Shown: positions 1 through 9,840, numbered from the stretch's first letter. The stretch: 64,000 nt of DNA from Chitinimonas viridis (GCF_030409555.1 NZ_JAUFPU010000019.1:344941-408940), one strand, 5' to 3'. The notes: generated by a model not told the origin, from the letters alone. Numbers and translations are program-made.

Positions 1-2655
1 TTCCCCGATCGCGCCTGGCTGGCGGTAGAGCTGTTTCAGGAGGCAGACGATGGCAACCGCCTGTCCGCACTATTGCAGCTAGGCCAGCAATGCGGCCTCC
101 CCTGCGTCGCCAGTGGCGATGTACATATGCATGTCCGATCCCGCCGCGCCCTGCAGGATGTCATGACAGCAATCCGGCTGGGCCGGCCGGTAGCAGAATG
201 CGGCTTGGCGCTATTTCCCAATGGTGAGCGCCACCTGCGCAGTCCCTGGGCGCTCGCCCACATCTACCCACGCGCGCTGCTGGCAGAAACCGTGCGCATT
301 GCACAGCGCTGCGGCCAGTTCCTGGCTGATCTGGGCTATGAATACCCCGCCGAACTGGTACCCGAGGGCGCAACACCGGCAAGCCATCTGTGCACACTGA
401 CCGAAATCGGCTTAAACCAGCGCTATCCAGCAGGCGCGCCAGAAAAAGTCCGCCGCCAGATAGCGCACGAGCTGGCGCTGATCACCAGGCTTCGCTATGA
501 GTCGTTCTTTCTCACCGTCCACGATATCGTCGCCTACGCCCGTAGCCAGAAGATCCTCTGTCAGGGCCGTGGCTCAGCGGCCAACTCGGCCGTCTGCTTT
601 GCCCTGGGCATCACCGAGGTAGACCCAGATAGATCCAATCTGCTGTTCGAGCGCTTTCTCTCGCAAGAGCGGCAGGAACCACCCGATATCGATGTGGATT
701 TCGAGCATGATCGACGGGAGGAGGTCATCCAGTACATATATAAGCGCTATGGCAGGGAGCGCGCCGCACTGGCCGCCACCGTGATTACCTACCGCCCGCG
801 TAGCGCCCTGCGGGATGTGGGGCGTGCACTGGGGTTTGACGAAGAGCAACTGGATCAGATCAGCAAAACCCTGGCCTGGTGGGATAGCCGCGCAGAGCTG
901 CCCAAGCGCCTGCAGGAGGCAGGCTTCGACCCCGAGAGCCGGCCAGTCCAACTACTGCTGCGGCTGGCACAGGTGCTGATGCGCTTCCCTCGCCATCTGT
1001 CGCAACATGTGGGCGGTTTTGTTATCTCCCACAGTCCCTTGGCACGGTTGGTCCCCATAGAAAACGCCGCCATGCCAGACCGCACCGTCATCCAGTGGGA
1101 CAAGGATGATCTGGACGCCATGGGTCTGCTCAAGGTCGATGTGCTGGCATTGGGCATGTTGAGCGCCATACGCCGTACGCTGGCACTGGTGTCCGCGATA
1201 CGCCAGCAACCACTGATGCGCATGGCCGATATCCCCGCAGAAGACCCACAGGTCTACGAGATGATAGGACATGCCGATACCGTGGGCCTGTTCCAGATCG
1301 AATCCAGAGCGCAGATGTCCATGCTGCCGCGACTCAAGCCCAAAACCTTCTACGACCTGGTGGTCGAAGTAGCCATCGTGCGCCCTGGGCCCATACAAGG
1401 CGGCATGGTGCATCCCTACCTGCGGCGGAGACAAGGGCTGGAGCCCGTCGATTACCCATCCGAAGCCGTCAAGAAGACGCTGGAGCGAACCTTGGGTGTG
1501 CCTATCTTCCAGGAGCAGGTCATGCAACTGGCCATCGATGCCGCTGACTTTACCCCCGGCGAGGCCGACCAGCTTAGGCGCTCCATGGGCTCCTGGCGCC
1601 GCACGGGTGAACTGGCGGATTACCAAGAGCGGCTGGTCACCGGCATGCTGGCCAATGGCTATACCCAGGAATTTGCAGACCGGCTATGCAAGCAGATAGA
1701 AGGCTTCTCCGAATATGGCTTTCCCGAATCCCATGCCGCCAGCTTCGCCCTGCTGGTGTATGTATCAGGCTGGCTCAAGCGGCACGAACCTGCCGCCTTC
1801 ACCTGCGCTCTGCTCAACAGCCTGCCCATGGGTTTTTACTCCGCATCGCAGCTGATACAGGACGCAAAGCGGCATGGCATCGTCGTGTACCCTGTCGATG
1901 TGCAGCGCAGTGATTGGGATTGCACACTGGAAGACGAACAGCGCCCCCAGCACGCACTCCGACTGGGTTTGCGGCTGATCAGCGGCCTGGGCCGGGGCGT
2001 AGGCGAGCGCATTGCCGTCCACCGGCCAGCGGCTGGTTACGATAGCCTGATCCAGCTACAGCGCCTGGCCGGTCTCGACAAGCGCAGCTTGGGCATCCTG
2101 GCGGATGCCGATGCGCTGGCCAGCCTGGCTGGAAATCGCCGACAAGCCCGCTGGCAGGTAGGCGGCCTACAGCTGGAGCAAGACCTCGCAGGCATGGCCG
2201 CCAAGGCAGAGGCAGCCATCACCCTCCCGCTCCCCAGCCTGGGCCAGCAGGTGCTGGAAGATTACCGCAGCCAGGGCCTCACCCTGAGGGCCCATCCCCT
2301 CAGTCTGCTACGCCCACGCCTGAGTCGGGATCGCCTGCTCAGTTCCGCCGAGCTGCGCGCCTGCCAGCACGGCCAACCCGCACGGGCCTGCGGCATCGTA
2401 GTTGGCCGCCAACGTCCCGGCACGGCAAGCGGCGTCACCTTTGTTACCCTGGAAGACGAAACCGGCAACACCAATGTCATTGTCTGGCAGGATCTGGGCG
2501 AAAGGCAGCGCAAGGAACTGCTGGGCGCCCGGCTACTGGCCGTCTACGGCGTGGTGCAGCGGGAAGGCGAGGTCGTCCATCTGCTCGCCAAGCGCCTGGC
2601 CGACAAATCCGAGCTACTGGGAACCCTGTCGGTAGAGAGCCGCGATTTCCACTAG
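1..2655 (+). CDS. dnaE2: Error-prone DNA polymerase DnaE2 (5'-truncated by the window)
   Basis: The reading frame is open from base 1 and ends at TAG 2653-2655. The true start lies upstream, and roughly 150 N-terminal residues of the PHP domain are probably missing compared with the usual ~1,020-1,060 aa. The C-family polymerase active site is visible as PPDIDVDF (codons 227-234 of the visible frame, Asp229/231/233), followed by the [12 protein letters not shown] segment that carries the third acidic residue. An OB-fold-like region lies near the C terminus ([12 protein letters not shown], then [15 protein letters not shown]). The OB fold without a long tau-binding tail fits DnaE2 rather than replicative DnaE1. 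In this family DnaE2 carries out damage-induced translesion synthesis with ImuA/ImuB. Those partners would lie upstream, outside the window, so their presence is an inference. Confidence 0.93.
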   Translation, partial: FPDRAWLAVELFQEADDGNRLSALLQLGQQCGLPCVASGDVHMHVRSRRALQDVMTAIRLGRPVAECGLALFPNGERHLRSPWALAHIYPRALLAETVRIAQRCGQFLADLGYEYPAELVPEGATPASHLCTLTEIGLNQRYPAGAPEKVRRQIAHELALITRLRYESFFLTVHDIVAYARSQKILCQGRGSAANSAVCFALGITEVDPDRSNLLFERFLSQERQEPPDIDVDFEHDRREEVIQYIYKRYGRERAALAATVITYRPRSALRDVGRALGFDEEQLDQISKTLAWWDSRAELPKRLQEAGFDPESRPVQLLLRLAQVLMRFPRHLSQHVGGFVISHSPLARLVPIENAAMPDRTVIQWDKDDLDAMGLLKVDVLALGMLSAIRRTLALVSAIRQQPLMRMADIPAEDPQVYEMIGHADTVGLFQIESRAQMSMLPRLKPKTFYDLVVEVAIVRPGPIQGGMVHPYLRRRQGLEPVDYPSEAVKKTLERTLGVPIFQEQVMQLAIDAADFTPGEADQLRRSMGSWRRTGELADYQERLVTGMLANGYTQEFADRLCKQIEGFSEYGFPESHAASFALLVYVSGWLKRHEPAAFTCALLNSLPMGFYSASQLIQDAKRHGIVVYPVDVQRSDWDCTLEDEQRPQHALRLGLRLISGLGRGVGERIAVHRPAAGYDSLIQLQRLAGLDKRSLGILADADALASLAGNRRQARWQVGGLQLEQDLAGMAAKAEAAITLPLPSLGQQVLEDYRSQGLTLRAHPLSLLRPRLSRDRLLSSAELRACQHGQPARACGIVVGRQRPGTASGVTFVTLEDETGNTNVIVWQDLGERQRKELLGARLLAVYGVVQREGEVVHLLAKRLADKSELLGTLSVESRDFH

Positions 2656-2699
2656 TCCCATCGCAGCGCCAGCCAACCAGCCATCAAAGACGACCCCGA

Positions 2700-2713
2700 T
2701 TGATGCGCATCAA
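2700..2713. promoter_or_regulatory. FNR/ANR-type box upstream of hemN
   Basis: TTGATGCGCATCAA is a perfect match to the FNR/ANR consensus TTGAT-N4-ATCAA. It is fully palindromic and ends 47 bp before the hemN ATG. FNR-family activation of hemN under low oxygen is well established in other proteobacteria. Here the site and its placement are seen, and the regulator is inferred. Confidence 0.8.
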
Positions 2714-2760
2714 GGCACCGCCCCTCGCACCCAGGCACACTGGCCGCACCTCATATCGAC

Positions 2761-4212
2761 ATGGTTGCCCGCATGAATGCGCCCGCTCCCACTGCCATTA
2801 AGCCGGCCCCAGCAGATTTTGATGTTCAAGGCCTGTCTTTCGACAAAAGCCTGATCGAGCGCCTGGCGGGCAATGGCCCTCGCTACACCTCCTATCCCAC
2901 GGCCGACCATTTCCATGCCGGGTTCGATGAAACCGCCTATCGCGCAGAAGTGGCAAGGCAGTTCCCCGCTGGTCAGCAAGGCCCGTTGTCGCTCTACGTG
3001 CATATCCCTTTCTGCAATACCATCTGTTACTACTGTGGCTGTAACAAGATCATCACCAAGAACAAGGCTCATGCTGAGGTATACCTGGACTACCTCGACA
3101 AGGAGCTTGCCCTGCAAGCCCCCCTATTCGCAGGCCGCGCCAGGGTGGAGCAGCTGCACTTCGGCGGCGGCACCCCCACCTTCCTCTCCGATGCCCAACT
3201 CGGCCGACTGATGCAGCAACTTCGAGCTCATTTCGACTTCGCCCCCAAGGACGAAGGCGAATACTCGATAGAGATAGACCCGCGCAAAGTCCAGCCAGCC
3301 ACCGTGGCACACCTGGGTAAGCTGGGCTTCAATCGCATGAGCCTCGGCGTGCAGGACTTCGACCCCGCCGTCCAGCAGGCCGTCAACCGCATCCAGAGCG
3401 AAGCCGAAACGTTGGCAGTGATTGAAGCGGCCCGAGCACATGGCTTCAAATCCATCTCCATCGACCTGATCTACGGCTTGCCATTGCAGACCGTACAAGG
3501 CTTCAGCGCCACCCTGGACAAAGTGATCGCAGCCCGACCGGATCGCCTTTCCATCTACAACTACGCGCATATGCCGCAGCTGTTCAAAACGCAGCGGCAG
3601 ATAAACGAAGCCGACCTCCCCGCACTCGACACCAAGCTCGATATCCTCAGCCTCGCCATCAGCAAACTCGCCGCCGCCGGCTACGTCTATGTCGGCATGG
3701 ATCACTTTGCCCTGCCCGATGACGAACTGGCCATTGCCCAGCGCGCAGGCACCCTGCACCGCAACTTCCAGGGTTATTCCACGCGCGACGACATCGATCT
3801 ACTCGCCTTGGGCGTCTCAGGCATCAGCAAGTTGGGCGCAAGCTACAGCCAGAATGTACGCGGCACCGAGGAATACTACGCCCTGCTGGATGCCGGCAAA
3901 CTGCCGCTGTTCCGAGGCATCGCCCTGAACGAAGACGACAGGCTGCGCCGCAGTCTGATACAGCAACTGATGTGTGATTTCGCACTCGACTTCGCCCAGC
4001 TGGAGGCGCGCTGGGGCATCCGCTTCAACGAATACTTTGCCGCCGAACAGCCCAAGCTGGCAGCCCTGACAGATGATGGCCTGCTCAGCCTGGATGGACA
4101 GCGCCTGCAGGTACTGCCACGCGGTCGCCTGCTGGTACGCAACATCGCCATGATCTTCGACCGCCGCCTACAGCAAAGCCAGCCCCTGCAGCGCTATTCC
4201 AAAACCATCTGA
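2761..4212 (+). CDS. hemN: Oxygen-independent coproporphyrinogen III oxidase HemN
   Basis: This radical-SAM enzyme of anaerobic heme synthesis decarboxylates coproporphyrinogen III to protoporphyrinogen IX in the cytoplasm. The protein is 483 aa (the family is about 450-460). It has the HemN-specific RYTSYPTAD segment at residues 41-49 and the [4Fe-4S]/SAM motif CNTICYYCGC (Cys85, Cys89, Cys92, plus Cys94). The full N-terminal HemN block separates it from HemW. A later in-frame ATG at 2773 would remove four residues and is an equally possible start. The gene stands alone, with dnaE2 upstream on the same strand, and the FNR-type box at 2700-2713 suggests oxygen-responsive control. Confidence 0.95.
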   Translation: MVARMNAPAPTAIKPAPADFDVQGLSFDKSLIERLAGNGPRYTSYPTADHFHAGFDETAYRAEVARQFPAGQQGPLSLYVHIPFCNTICYYCGCNKIITKNKAHAEVYLDYLDKELALQAPLFAGRARVEQLHFGGGTPTFLSDAQLGRLMQQLRAHFDFAPKDEGEYSIEIDPRKVQPATVAHLGKLGFNRMSLGVQDFDPAVQQAVNRIQSEAETLAVIEAARAHGFKSISIDLIYGLPLQTVQGFSATLDKVIAARPDRLSIYNYAHMPQLFKTQRQINEADLPALDTKLDILSLAISKLAAAGYVYVGMDHFALPDDELAIAQRAGTLHRNFQGYSTRDDIDLLALGVSGISKLGASYSQNVRGTEEYYALLDAGKLPLFRGIALNEDDRLRRSLIQQLMCDFALDFAQLEARWGIRFNEYFAAEQPKLAALTDDGLLSLDGQRLQVLPRGRLLVRNIAMIFDRRLQQSQPLQRYSKTI

Positions 4213-4281
4213 GCCCACCACAAGACAAAGGCTGGCACCTTATCGGTACCGGCCCCTGGCACAACCACATCACCGCAACAC

Positions 4282-5409
4282 TTACAGGCGCATGGCAGGT
4301 ATATGCTCAGCCATCTCCCGGCGCATGAACTCATGGAAATGCAGCATGCCATCCTCCATCGGGCTCTGGTAAGGGCCGAACTCGTCCCTACCCTCCTTGT
4401 ATAGCCGCTCCCTGCCCTCTTCCATGCGGCGGATGATCTCCATGTCCTCTACCGCCGTCTCCTGGTAGGCCGCCTGCTCCGCCGCCATGAACTCCGGCTC
4501 GAACAAGGCCACTTCCTCAGGGTAATAGAACTCCACAATGTTCTTGTAGCGGCGAGGGCCATCCGGCAGCAAGGTCGAGATCACCAGCGTATGCGGATAC
4601 CACTCCACCATCACATTGGGGTAATAGGTCAACCAGATGGCACCATGCTTAGGCATCTGGCCACGGTTGAATGCCAGCACCTGCTTGTGCCACTCCGCAT
4701 ACGATTTCGAACCGGCCTTCGCCAAGGCATTGTTGATACCCACAGTCTGGACCGAATACCAGTCGGCAAACTCCCACTTCAGGTCATCGCACTCCACAAA
4801 CCGGCCCAGGCCAGGGTGGAATGGATCCACATGGTAGTCCTCCAGATAAACCTCGATAAAGGTCTTCCAGTTGCCCTCGTAAGTATCCACCTGCACGCTA
4901 TGCAGCATGTAGTTGCTGAAATCCAGATCCTTGGCCACGCCCAGGTTCTTCAGGTCCGCCTCTACATCCCTGCCGCCCGTACCCAGCTCAAACAGCATGC
5001 CGTTCCAGGTCTGCAGCCGGGTCTCCGGCAGGTTCAAGCAGGGCTTCTCAGGAAAATGCGGCGCACCCAGCAGCGTGCCCTGGTTGTCATAGGTCCAGCG
5101 ATGCAAAGGGCAAACGATGTGCGAGCTATTGCCGCGCCCATCCACCATCAAAGCCTGACGGTGGCGGCAGATATTCGACAGCAGCTTGACGCCAGACTCG
5201 GTACGCTTGAGCAAGCGCGCACGATCATACATCTCCAACACCTGATAGTCGCCCACGTTGGGAACCATCAGCTCATGGCCGACATACTTTGGCGCCTGGG
5301 AGAACAGCGTTTCCTGTTCTAGCCGATAAAAATCCGGGTCAAAATAGACCGAGATAGGCAATTGCGCTTGAGCCGCGCGAAGCTGGTTGGATGAAGTCAG
5401 GTTGGACAT
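4282..5409 (-). CDS. Rieske [2Fe-2S] aromatic-ring-hydroxylating oxygenase, alpha subunit family
   Basis: The protein is 375 aa from ATG 5409, which is preceded by a G-rich ribosome-binding stretch; an ATG at 5448 would add 13 residues. The N-terminal Rieske domain has Cys81-x-His83 (CRH) and Cys100-x2-His103 (CPLH). The C-terminal catalytic domain shows the mononuclear-iron segment EDYHVDPFHPG (two His) preceded by NWKTFIEVY, as in ring-hydroxylating oxygenase alpha subunits, and an EDMEII segment that may supply the Asp ligand. The substrate cannot be told from the sequence. No beta subunit is adjacent. The ferredoxin-NADP reductase gene lies 397 bp downstream on the same strand and could supply electrons, but that link is only inferred. 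Confidence 0.85.
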   Translation of the reverse strand: MSNLTSSNQLRAAQAQLPISVYFDPDFYRLEQETLFSQAPKYVGHELMVPNVGDYQVLEMYDRARLLKRTESGVKLLSNICRHRQALMVDGRGNSSHIVCPLHRWTYDNQGTLLGAPHFPEKPCLNLPETRLQTWNGMLFELGTGGRDVEADLKNLGVAKDLDFSNYMLHSVQVDTYEGNWKTFIEVYLEDYHVDPFHPGLGRFVECDDLKWEFADWYSVQTVGINNALAKAGSKSYAEWHKQVLAFNRGQMPKHGAIWLTYYPNVMVEWYPHTLVISTLLPDGPRRYKNIVEFYYPEEVALFEPEFMAAEQAAYQETAVEDMEIIRRMEEGRERLYKEGRDEFGPYQSPMEDGMLHFHEFMRREMAEHIPAMRL

Positions 5410-5806
5410 ATCCCACACCCCCAAGAGTCGGAGTTGGGCGCAATCCATCTAGAGACGCGCCCCAACACCCGAAGGTCTAAGAACGTCTTGCCTTGATGGA
5501 TTACGAGTCGGCAGGCATTGCGCCTAGCCGGAGACGAGCCCGCAAGCCCAGCCTCCCTAGCCTCATGGCCCTTTGGGGCAAGCACCAGGCACGCTTTTCA
5601 GCGCCCTAATACCCGCGTTGGGCGAGGTGCCGCAACGCTATAAAACAAGGGCCGGATTTTCGCCCAATCCCCCCTCGCAGGCAAGTCATTTCTGTCAGAA
5701 AACTTGCTTACAGATTAGGGACATAGCACATCAGCAAACAGGCAGCCATCAAAGCGCAACGGCCCACCCCACAGGCAGGCCGAGCGCTCAACGGCAAGAT
5801 ACCCGA
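5410..5806. other. 397-bp intergenic stretch, nothing recognised
   Basis: This stretch lies between the start of the Rieske oxygenase gene and the end of fpr, both on the minus strand. It must hold the oxygenase promoter. I see no convincing small gene, strong terminator or repeat in it. Confidence 0.5.
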
Positions 5807-6583
5807 TTACTTCTCGACAAAGGCACGCTCGATCACATAGTCGCCAGGCACACCAATGCGTGGCGAAACATGGAAGCCACGGGCATCCAGCAAGGCCGCC
5901 GTATCCTTCAGCATGCTCGGGCTGCCGCACATCATGGCACGGTCGGTTTCCGGGTTCAGCGGTGGAAGGCCCAAATCCTCACACAGCTTGCCGTTCTCGA
6001 TCAGATCAGTCAGCCGGCCCTGGTTGCGGAACTCCTCGCGGGTCACGCTGGGGTAGTAGATCAGCTTCTGCTGGATCACATCGCCAAAGAATTCATTCTT
6101 GGGCAGCTCATTCTGGATGTAGTCAGCATAAGCCAACTCATTCACAAAACGCACGCCATGGAACAGGATGACCTTCTCAAAATGCTCATAGGTCTCCGGG
6201 TCCTTGATGATGGACATGAAAGGCGCCAAGCCAGTACCCGTACCAAACAGGAACAGATTCTTGCCAGGCTTGAGATCATGTATCACCAAGGTGCCGGTAG
6301 GCTTGCGGCTCACCAGTAGCTCATCACCCACCTTCAAGTGCTGCAGGCGCGAGGTCAGAGGGCCATTGGGCACCTTGATGCTGAAGAACTCAAGATGCTC
6401 TTCATAGTTGGCACTGGCAATCGAGTACGCCCGCATCAGGGGGCGCTCATTCACCTGCAGACCTATCATCACAAAGTGTCCATTCTCAAACCGCAGCCCG
6501 GGGTCGCGGGTCGTGGTAAAGCTGAACAAGGTGTCGTTCCAGTGATGGACGCTCAGGACGCGTTCGGTAGCGATGGTGGACAT
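5807..6583 (-). CDS. fpr: Ferredoxin--NADP(+) reductase Fpr
   Basis: This 258-aa FAD enzyme transfers electrons between NADPH and ferredoxin or flavodoxin in the cytoplasm, and matches the usual Fpr length. The FAD-binding motif RAYSIAS lies near residue 50. The NADP-binding loop FGTGTGLAPFMSI lies near residue 115, and MCGSPSML is in the C-terminal half. The protein ends in ERAFVEK; an aromatic residue near the end is typical of bacterial-type Fpr. The gene sits between dsbA and the Rieske oxygenase, all on the minus strand but separated by intergenic gaps, so a common transcript is not evident. Confidence 0.95.
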   Translation of the reverse strand: MSTIATERVLSVHHWNDTLFSFTTTRDPGLRFENGHFVMIGLQVNERPLMRAYSIASANYEEHLEFFSIKVPNGPLTSRLQHLKVGDELLVSRKPTGTLVIHDLKPGKNLFLFGTGTGLAPFMSIIKDPETYEHFEKVILFHGVRFVNELAYADYIQNELPKNEFFGDVIQQKLIYYPSVTREEFRNQGRLTDLIENGKLCEDLGLPPLNPETDRAMMCGSPSMLKDTAALLDARGFHVSPRIGVPGDYVIERAFVEK

Positions 6584-6773
6584 GAGATGAGAACGGTTGT
6601 TAATTGGCAGACCGGGATTTTAGCAAAGTATTAGAACCTCCCCCTACACATTCAGGTATTTGCATCCAGCAGAATGGAATAAAGGGGGCGCCCAGCAACC
6701 TCCAGCCTCGCAGAAGTCGCCGGCACAGGCATGGCCAGCAAGACGCCAACCACACCCACACCTGCACAGAGCC

Positions 6774-7418
6774 TTACTTCTTGCCGGCGCGCTCCTGCGC
6801 AATCAGCTTGTTCAATATGGCAAACAGCTGCTGCTCGCCACCCGCCTGGCTTACCGAAGTCGAATACTTGCCGTTAACGATAAAGGTCGGCACCCCATTG
6901 ACGCGATAGTCACGAGTCATCTGCTTGGCACGGCCAATCTGGCTGCCGATACCAAACGACTTGTAGGCAGCCTCAAACTGGGCACGGTTGATACCGCGCT
7001 TGGCCACCCACTCAAACAACGTCTTCTCGTCACGCAGTTCCACCCGGCCACCGTGTATGGCATCAAACACGGCACGCTGGTGCTGAGCCAGCAGGCCCAT
7101 GGTACGCAGTGTCACAAACAGCTTGGTGTGGCCTTCCATGTCCGAGCGGCCATCCCACATCACATGCTCACGGCGCAGAACCACATCAGGCGGCAGGCTC
7201 TTCTCCCAGGCCGCCACCGCAGGCTCCAAGGCGCTGCAATGTGGGCAGCCAAACCAGAAGAACTCGATCACCTCGATCTTGCCAGGGGTAGCCACAGGCT
7301 GGGCAACCGGCAGCTTGGTTACCGGGCCAGCATGGTCGCCAGCAGCCAAGGCCGAGGCACCGATTACCGACAGACCCAATGCCAACAAGGCACGGGCAAA
7401 TAGACGCTTGCTGTTCAT
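6774..7418 (-). CDS. dsbA: Thiol:disulfide interchange protein DsbA
   Basis: This is a periplasmic oxidase that introduces disulfide bonds into exported proteins. The 214-aa precursor starts with a signal peptide (residues 1-26, ending ASALAAG). The thioredoxin fold carries the active site CPHC (Cys58, Cys61) in an FFWFGCPHCSALEP context and the cis-proline loop NGVPTFIVNGKY near residue 175. Length and motifs are those of DsbA rather than DsbC/G. It is preceded by a 370-bp gap and followed by fpr on the same strand. DsbB, its usual re-oxidant, is not in the window. Confidence 0.94.
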   Translation of the reverse strand: MNSKRLFARALLALGLSVIGASALAAGDHAGPVTKLPVAQPVATPGKIEVIEFFWFGCPHCSALEPAVAAWEKSLPPDVVLRREHVMWDGRSDMEGHTKLFVTLRTMGLLAQHQRAVFDAIHGGRVELRDEKTLFEWVAKRGINRAQFEAAYKSFGIGSQIGRAKQMTRDYRVNGVPTFIVNGKYSTSVSQAGGEQQLFAILNKLIAQERAGKK

Positions 7419-7787
7419 ACAGAGTGCTTTCTCATTGTTTGGATGGATCAGGCGGCCATCCAGCGGCCGCCATTGTAACTGCTGAAAAACTGAAGCTCAT
7501 TCAAAAAGCGTCGAAAAGCGCGCCAATGCAGCGCCCTCCACGCAACGTGCAAGAGGCACTTCCGTCGCGGCAACAAGGGCGGCACAAAACCTTTACCCGG
7601 CCGCCACCCCAACGCCTAGCACAGGGTTTCCCTGTGCGCCAGCGCCTGACCAACATCGCTAGACAAATGCCAGCCACCACGGTTCCCCATCAACAGCCGC
7701 TTCAGCGCCGGCGCCACCGGCAATCCAACAGGGCAAACGCCCCGTCAGACGCGTCAACTGCTAGTCTCAGCGGAGAGGCCGCAACTG
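7419..7787. other. Intergenic stretch with one tight hairpin
   Basis: No gene is convincing here. GCACAGGG-TTT-CCCTGTGC at 7619-7637 is a perfect 8-bp stem with a 3-nt loop. It has no T-tract on either side, so a terminator role is uncertain. Open frames through this region are Pro/Arg-rich and look like non-coding GC-rich DNA. Confidence 0.45.
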
Positions 7788-7928
7788 TCAGCCAAAAACA
7801 CCAAAGTTATTCAGAAAGGCCGCCATCGAGCCGCCTATCAGCAACACCAGTATCAAGGCCGTACGCAGATTACGGCGCGCCATGGCAGCCCTGTCTCGTT
7901 GCTTGTCGTTCATTTCCTGCTCGCTCAT
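7788..7928 (-). CDS. 46-aa single-span membrane protein, function unknown
   Basis: This is a short minus-strand gene with a strong Shine-Dalgarno (AAGGAG, 10 nt before ATG 7928). The peptide has a charged, hydrophilic N-terminal half (MSEQEMNDKQRDRAAMARR), one predicted transmembrane helix (about residues 23-39, ALILVLLIGGSMAAFLN) and a short tail ending GVFG before TGA. This topology, with a charged cytoplasmic head, one helix and almost no tail, resembles small assembly or anchor proteins of respiratory complexes, but I cannot name it. It lies alone between dsbA and a MerR relic. The ribosome-binding site and amphipathic layout are the evidence that it is real. Confidence 0.6.
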   Translation of the reverse strand: MSEQEMNDKQRDRAAMARRNLRTALILVLLIGGSMAAFLNNFGVFG

Positions 7929-8027
7929 TGAATACCCACTCCTTCATTGCCCGGATGCCCTACACCGCACAGATAGCCACAAAACGCTACCGTGACGCCA
8001 GTAAAACAAGACTTGTCTGAATACATC

Positions 8028-8180
8028 ATGAAAATCGGCGAAACAGCCCAGTCGGCACAACGCACCGCAGAGACCCTACGCTACTACGAAAGGCCGACAG
8101 CCTGCCATGAACCCAATCCTTGGTGGCTACTCGCCGACCGGGTTGGAGCCAGCACTGGCGCTGCATGCCAATGCCGCCTG
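8028..8180 (+). pseudogene. MerR-family regulator relic (N-terminal helix-turn-helix fragment)
   Basis: From ATG 8028 the frame begins MKIGETAQ and continues to TAETLRYYER, which follows the MerR N-terminal pattern (MKIGELA...VETIRYYE). The match then breaks. A second frame continues with a GGY-like segment and ends at TGA 8178-8180, consistent with a frameshift. No dimerisation helix or metal-binding region remains. A small dyad ACAAGACTTGT lies at 8006-8016, just upstream. I read this as a decayed metal- or redox-responsive regulator. It is too short for firm family placement. Confidence 0.45.
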
Positions 8181-8241
8181 AACCAGCAGGCCCAACCCAG
8201 GTCAAGACGGACACAGCATAAATCTTGAAGTAACTACAAGG

Positions 8242-8865
8242 TCAAGCACCCAGCTGCAAAATTGCTGCCTGCAGGTTGGCCCGGGCTGGCAGCTCCAGCC
8301 GCTTAAACAAAGCATCGGTCGCATAAATACGCGGCCGCGCCAGAAAACCCGCAAGCACAGCAGCGCGCCTGGCCGCAAAAACAGCCGGCGCCACCCAGGC
8401 ATACTCCTGCCTGATCTGCTGCTCATACTGGGCAAAGCGCGATGCCTCCGCCCCCAGTATCGCCAGGTCGATATCCACCAGCAGCTGGGCATCCACCGTC
8501 AGAGGCAGCACGTCATGCCGGGTCGCCATGATCAACTGCACCACCCGCTCCACCGCCGCCCCACCCACCCCGGCCGCCAGCAAAGCCTCCCACGCCCAAG
8601 CCGCACTGCGCGCCTCATTATCCCGGCCCTGCACATCATAAATGGCATCATGAAACCACAAAGCCAACGCCACCTCCCCCGGCCGCTCCGCACAGGCAGA
8701 GGTGGTTTCAAACAGCGCCAGGCACTCATCCAGGTGCTGCAAGGTGTGGTAGAAGCGCTGGACCTCCCCATACCGCGCCAGCAACGCAGCCAGCAAAGCC
8801 GCATCAGGCTCCGCCACCCCCACACCCATCCAGGCATGACGCCAGCTTGCAATTCTGTCCACCAT
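8242..8865 (-). CDS. HD-superfamily metal-dependent phosphohydrolase (COG4339-like)
   Basis: The protein is 207 aa. Conserved HD-type residues are His40 and His44 in YHTLQHLDECL, and His72-Asp73 in LWFHDAIYD. A further Asp lies in VDIDLAILG around residue 130. The layout (YH-T-QH-L...WFHD-IYD) matches the family of predicted HD phosphohydrolases related to COG4339. The substrate is unknown. The gene stands alone, convergent with the MerR relic. Confidence 0.8.
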   Translation of the reverse strand: MVDRIASWRHAWMGVGVAEPDAALLAALLARYGEVQRFYHTLQHLDECLALFETTSACAERPGEVALALWFHDAIYDVQGRDNEARSAAWAWEALLAAGVGGAAVERVVQLIMATRHDVLPLTVDAQLLVDIDLAILGAEASRFAQYEQQIRQEYAWVAPAVFAARRAAVLAGFLARPRIYATDALFKRLELPARANLQAAILQLGA

Positions 8866-9042
8866 ATCCCACGCGCCGCCTGCTATTGAAACGCCACATC
8901 GTACCTCAGCTCACCCGATTGGTCGGCCCAAGCAGAGCGGCTACTGCGAGGCTCGGGAGCTGCCAACAGGTATGCGCCGCACACACTGTGTGAGGACTGC
9001 CATTTCGCAACAGCGCCGAAATGAGTTGCCTAGTAGCCCGTT

Positions 9043-9840
9043 TTACCCAGCCGGCGTCGTCAGCGCTGCAATCATCTCCTTGACCGCAACAGCCGCCAGC
9101 TCCGGCTTCTCGAAGGGAAACAGGTGCCCGCCATCAAACTCTGCCAGTTTCACGCCGAAATGCCGCTTCATGCTGGCAATGTCGGCTGGCCGTACATAGA
9201 TCGAGGTCTTGCCGCCGATAAAGCCGGTAGGCACTGTCAGCTTGCCTCTATGGCGTGGAAAAACATGCGGCAGGCCAACATAGATGCGGTACTCCACTTC
9301 GGTGTCAAACTTGAGCCTGACGCCGTTTTCCGTCGGTACAGTGCCCTCCATCACATAGTCGCGCAGGCAGCGAGGGTCGAAATCGGCAAACATGCCGCGT
9401 CCCTCGAAATGGCGATAGGCAGCTTCCGTGCTGGGCCATTCGCGGCGGCGGGTACGTGACCCCCGGCCTGGGGTCAATCGCTCGATAAAGCCAAACCATT
9501 TCCCCAGGCGCAACATGCTGGAAACCCGTCTGCTGAAGATGGGGGAATCGAGCAGCACGACGGCGCGAAACAGGTCGGGCCGCTCCATGGCACACATGAA
9601 GGAGAGAAACCCGCCCAGCGAATGACCAACTGCGATCACCGGCTGGTCATAGCGCTGCTCGATGTAGCGTATGGATTCAAGCACCTGATTTGGCCAGCAG
9701 TCATGCACGGGATACCGCGGATCATGCCCCAGCGCTTCTATGTAACCCACATCGAAATCAGCTTCGAACTGCGACAGGAACTGCTTGTAGCTGCTGGCCG
9801 GAAAGCTGTTGGCGTGGGAGAAATGCAGAGGAGTTTTCAT
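9043..9840 (-). CDS. Alpha/beta-fold hydrolase
   Basis: The protein is 265 aa from ATG 9840; an upstream in-frame start at 9900 would add an unlikely Arg/Pro-rich leader. The nucleophile elbow is GHSLGG (Ser74). HFSHANSFPASSY near the N terminus resembles the oxyanion-hole region. FDGGHLFPFEKPE near the C terminus supplies the probable catalytic His. These are features of the broad alpha/beta hydrolase family that includes lipases and esterases. The substrate cannot be predicted. It stands alone downstream of an AT-richer promoter region at 9880-9960. Confidence 0.82.
   Translation of the reverse strand: MKTPLHFSHANSFPASSYKQFLSQFEADFDVGYIEALGHDPRYPVHDCWPNQVLESIRYIEQRYDQPVIAVGHSLGGFLSFMCAMERPDLFRAVVLLDSPIFSRRVSSMLRLGKWFGFIERLTPGRGSRTRRREWPSTEAAYRHFEGRGMFADFDPRCLRDYVMEGTVPTENGVRLKFDTEVEYRIYVGLPHVFPRHRGKLTVPTGFIGGKTSIYVRPADIASMKRHFGVKLAEFDGGHLFPFEKPELAAVAVKEMIAALTTPAG

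Noticed and set aside
7379..8020. 213-codon plus-strand open frame
   Set aside because: It is Pro/Arg/Gln-rich without any family pattern, overlaps dsbA on the other strand, and has no ribosome-binding site. The minus-strand 46-aa gene explains part of it better.
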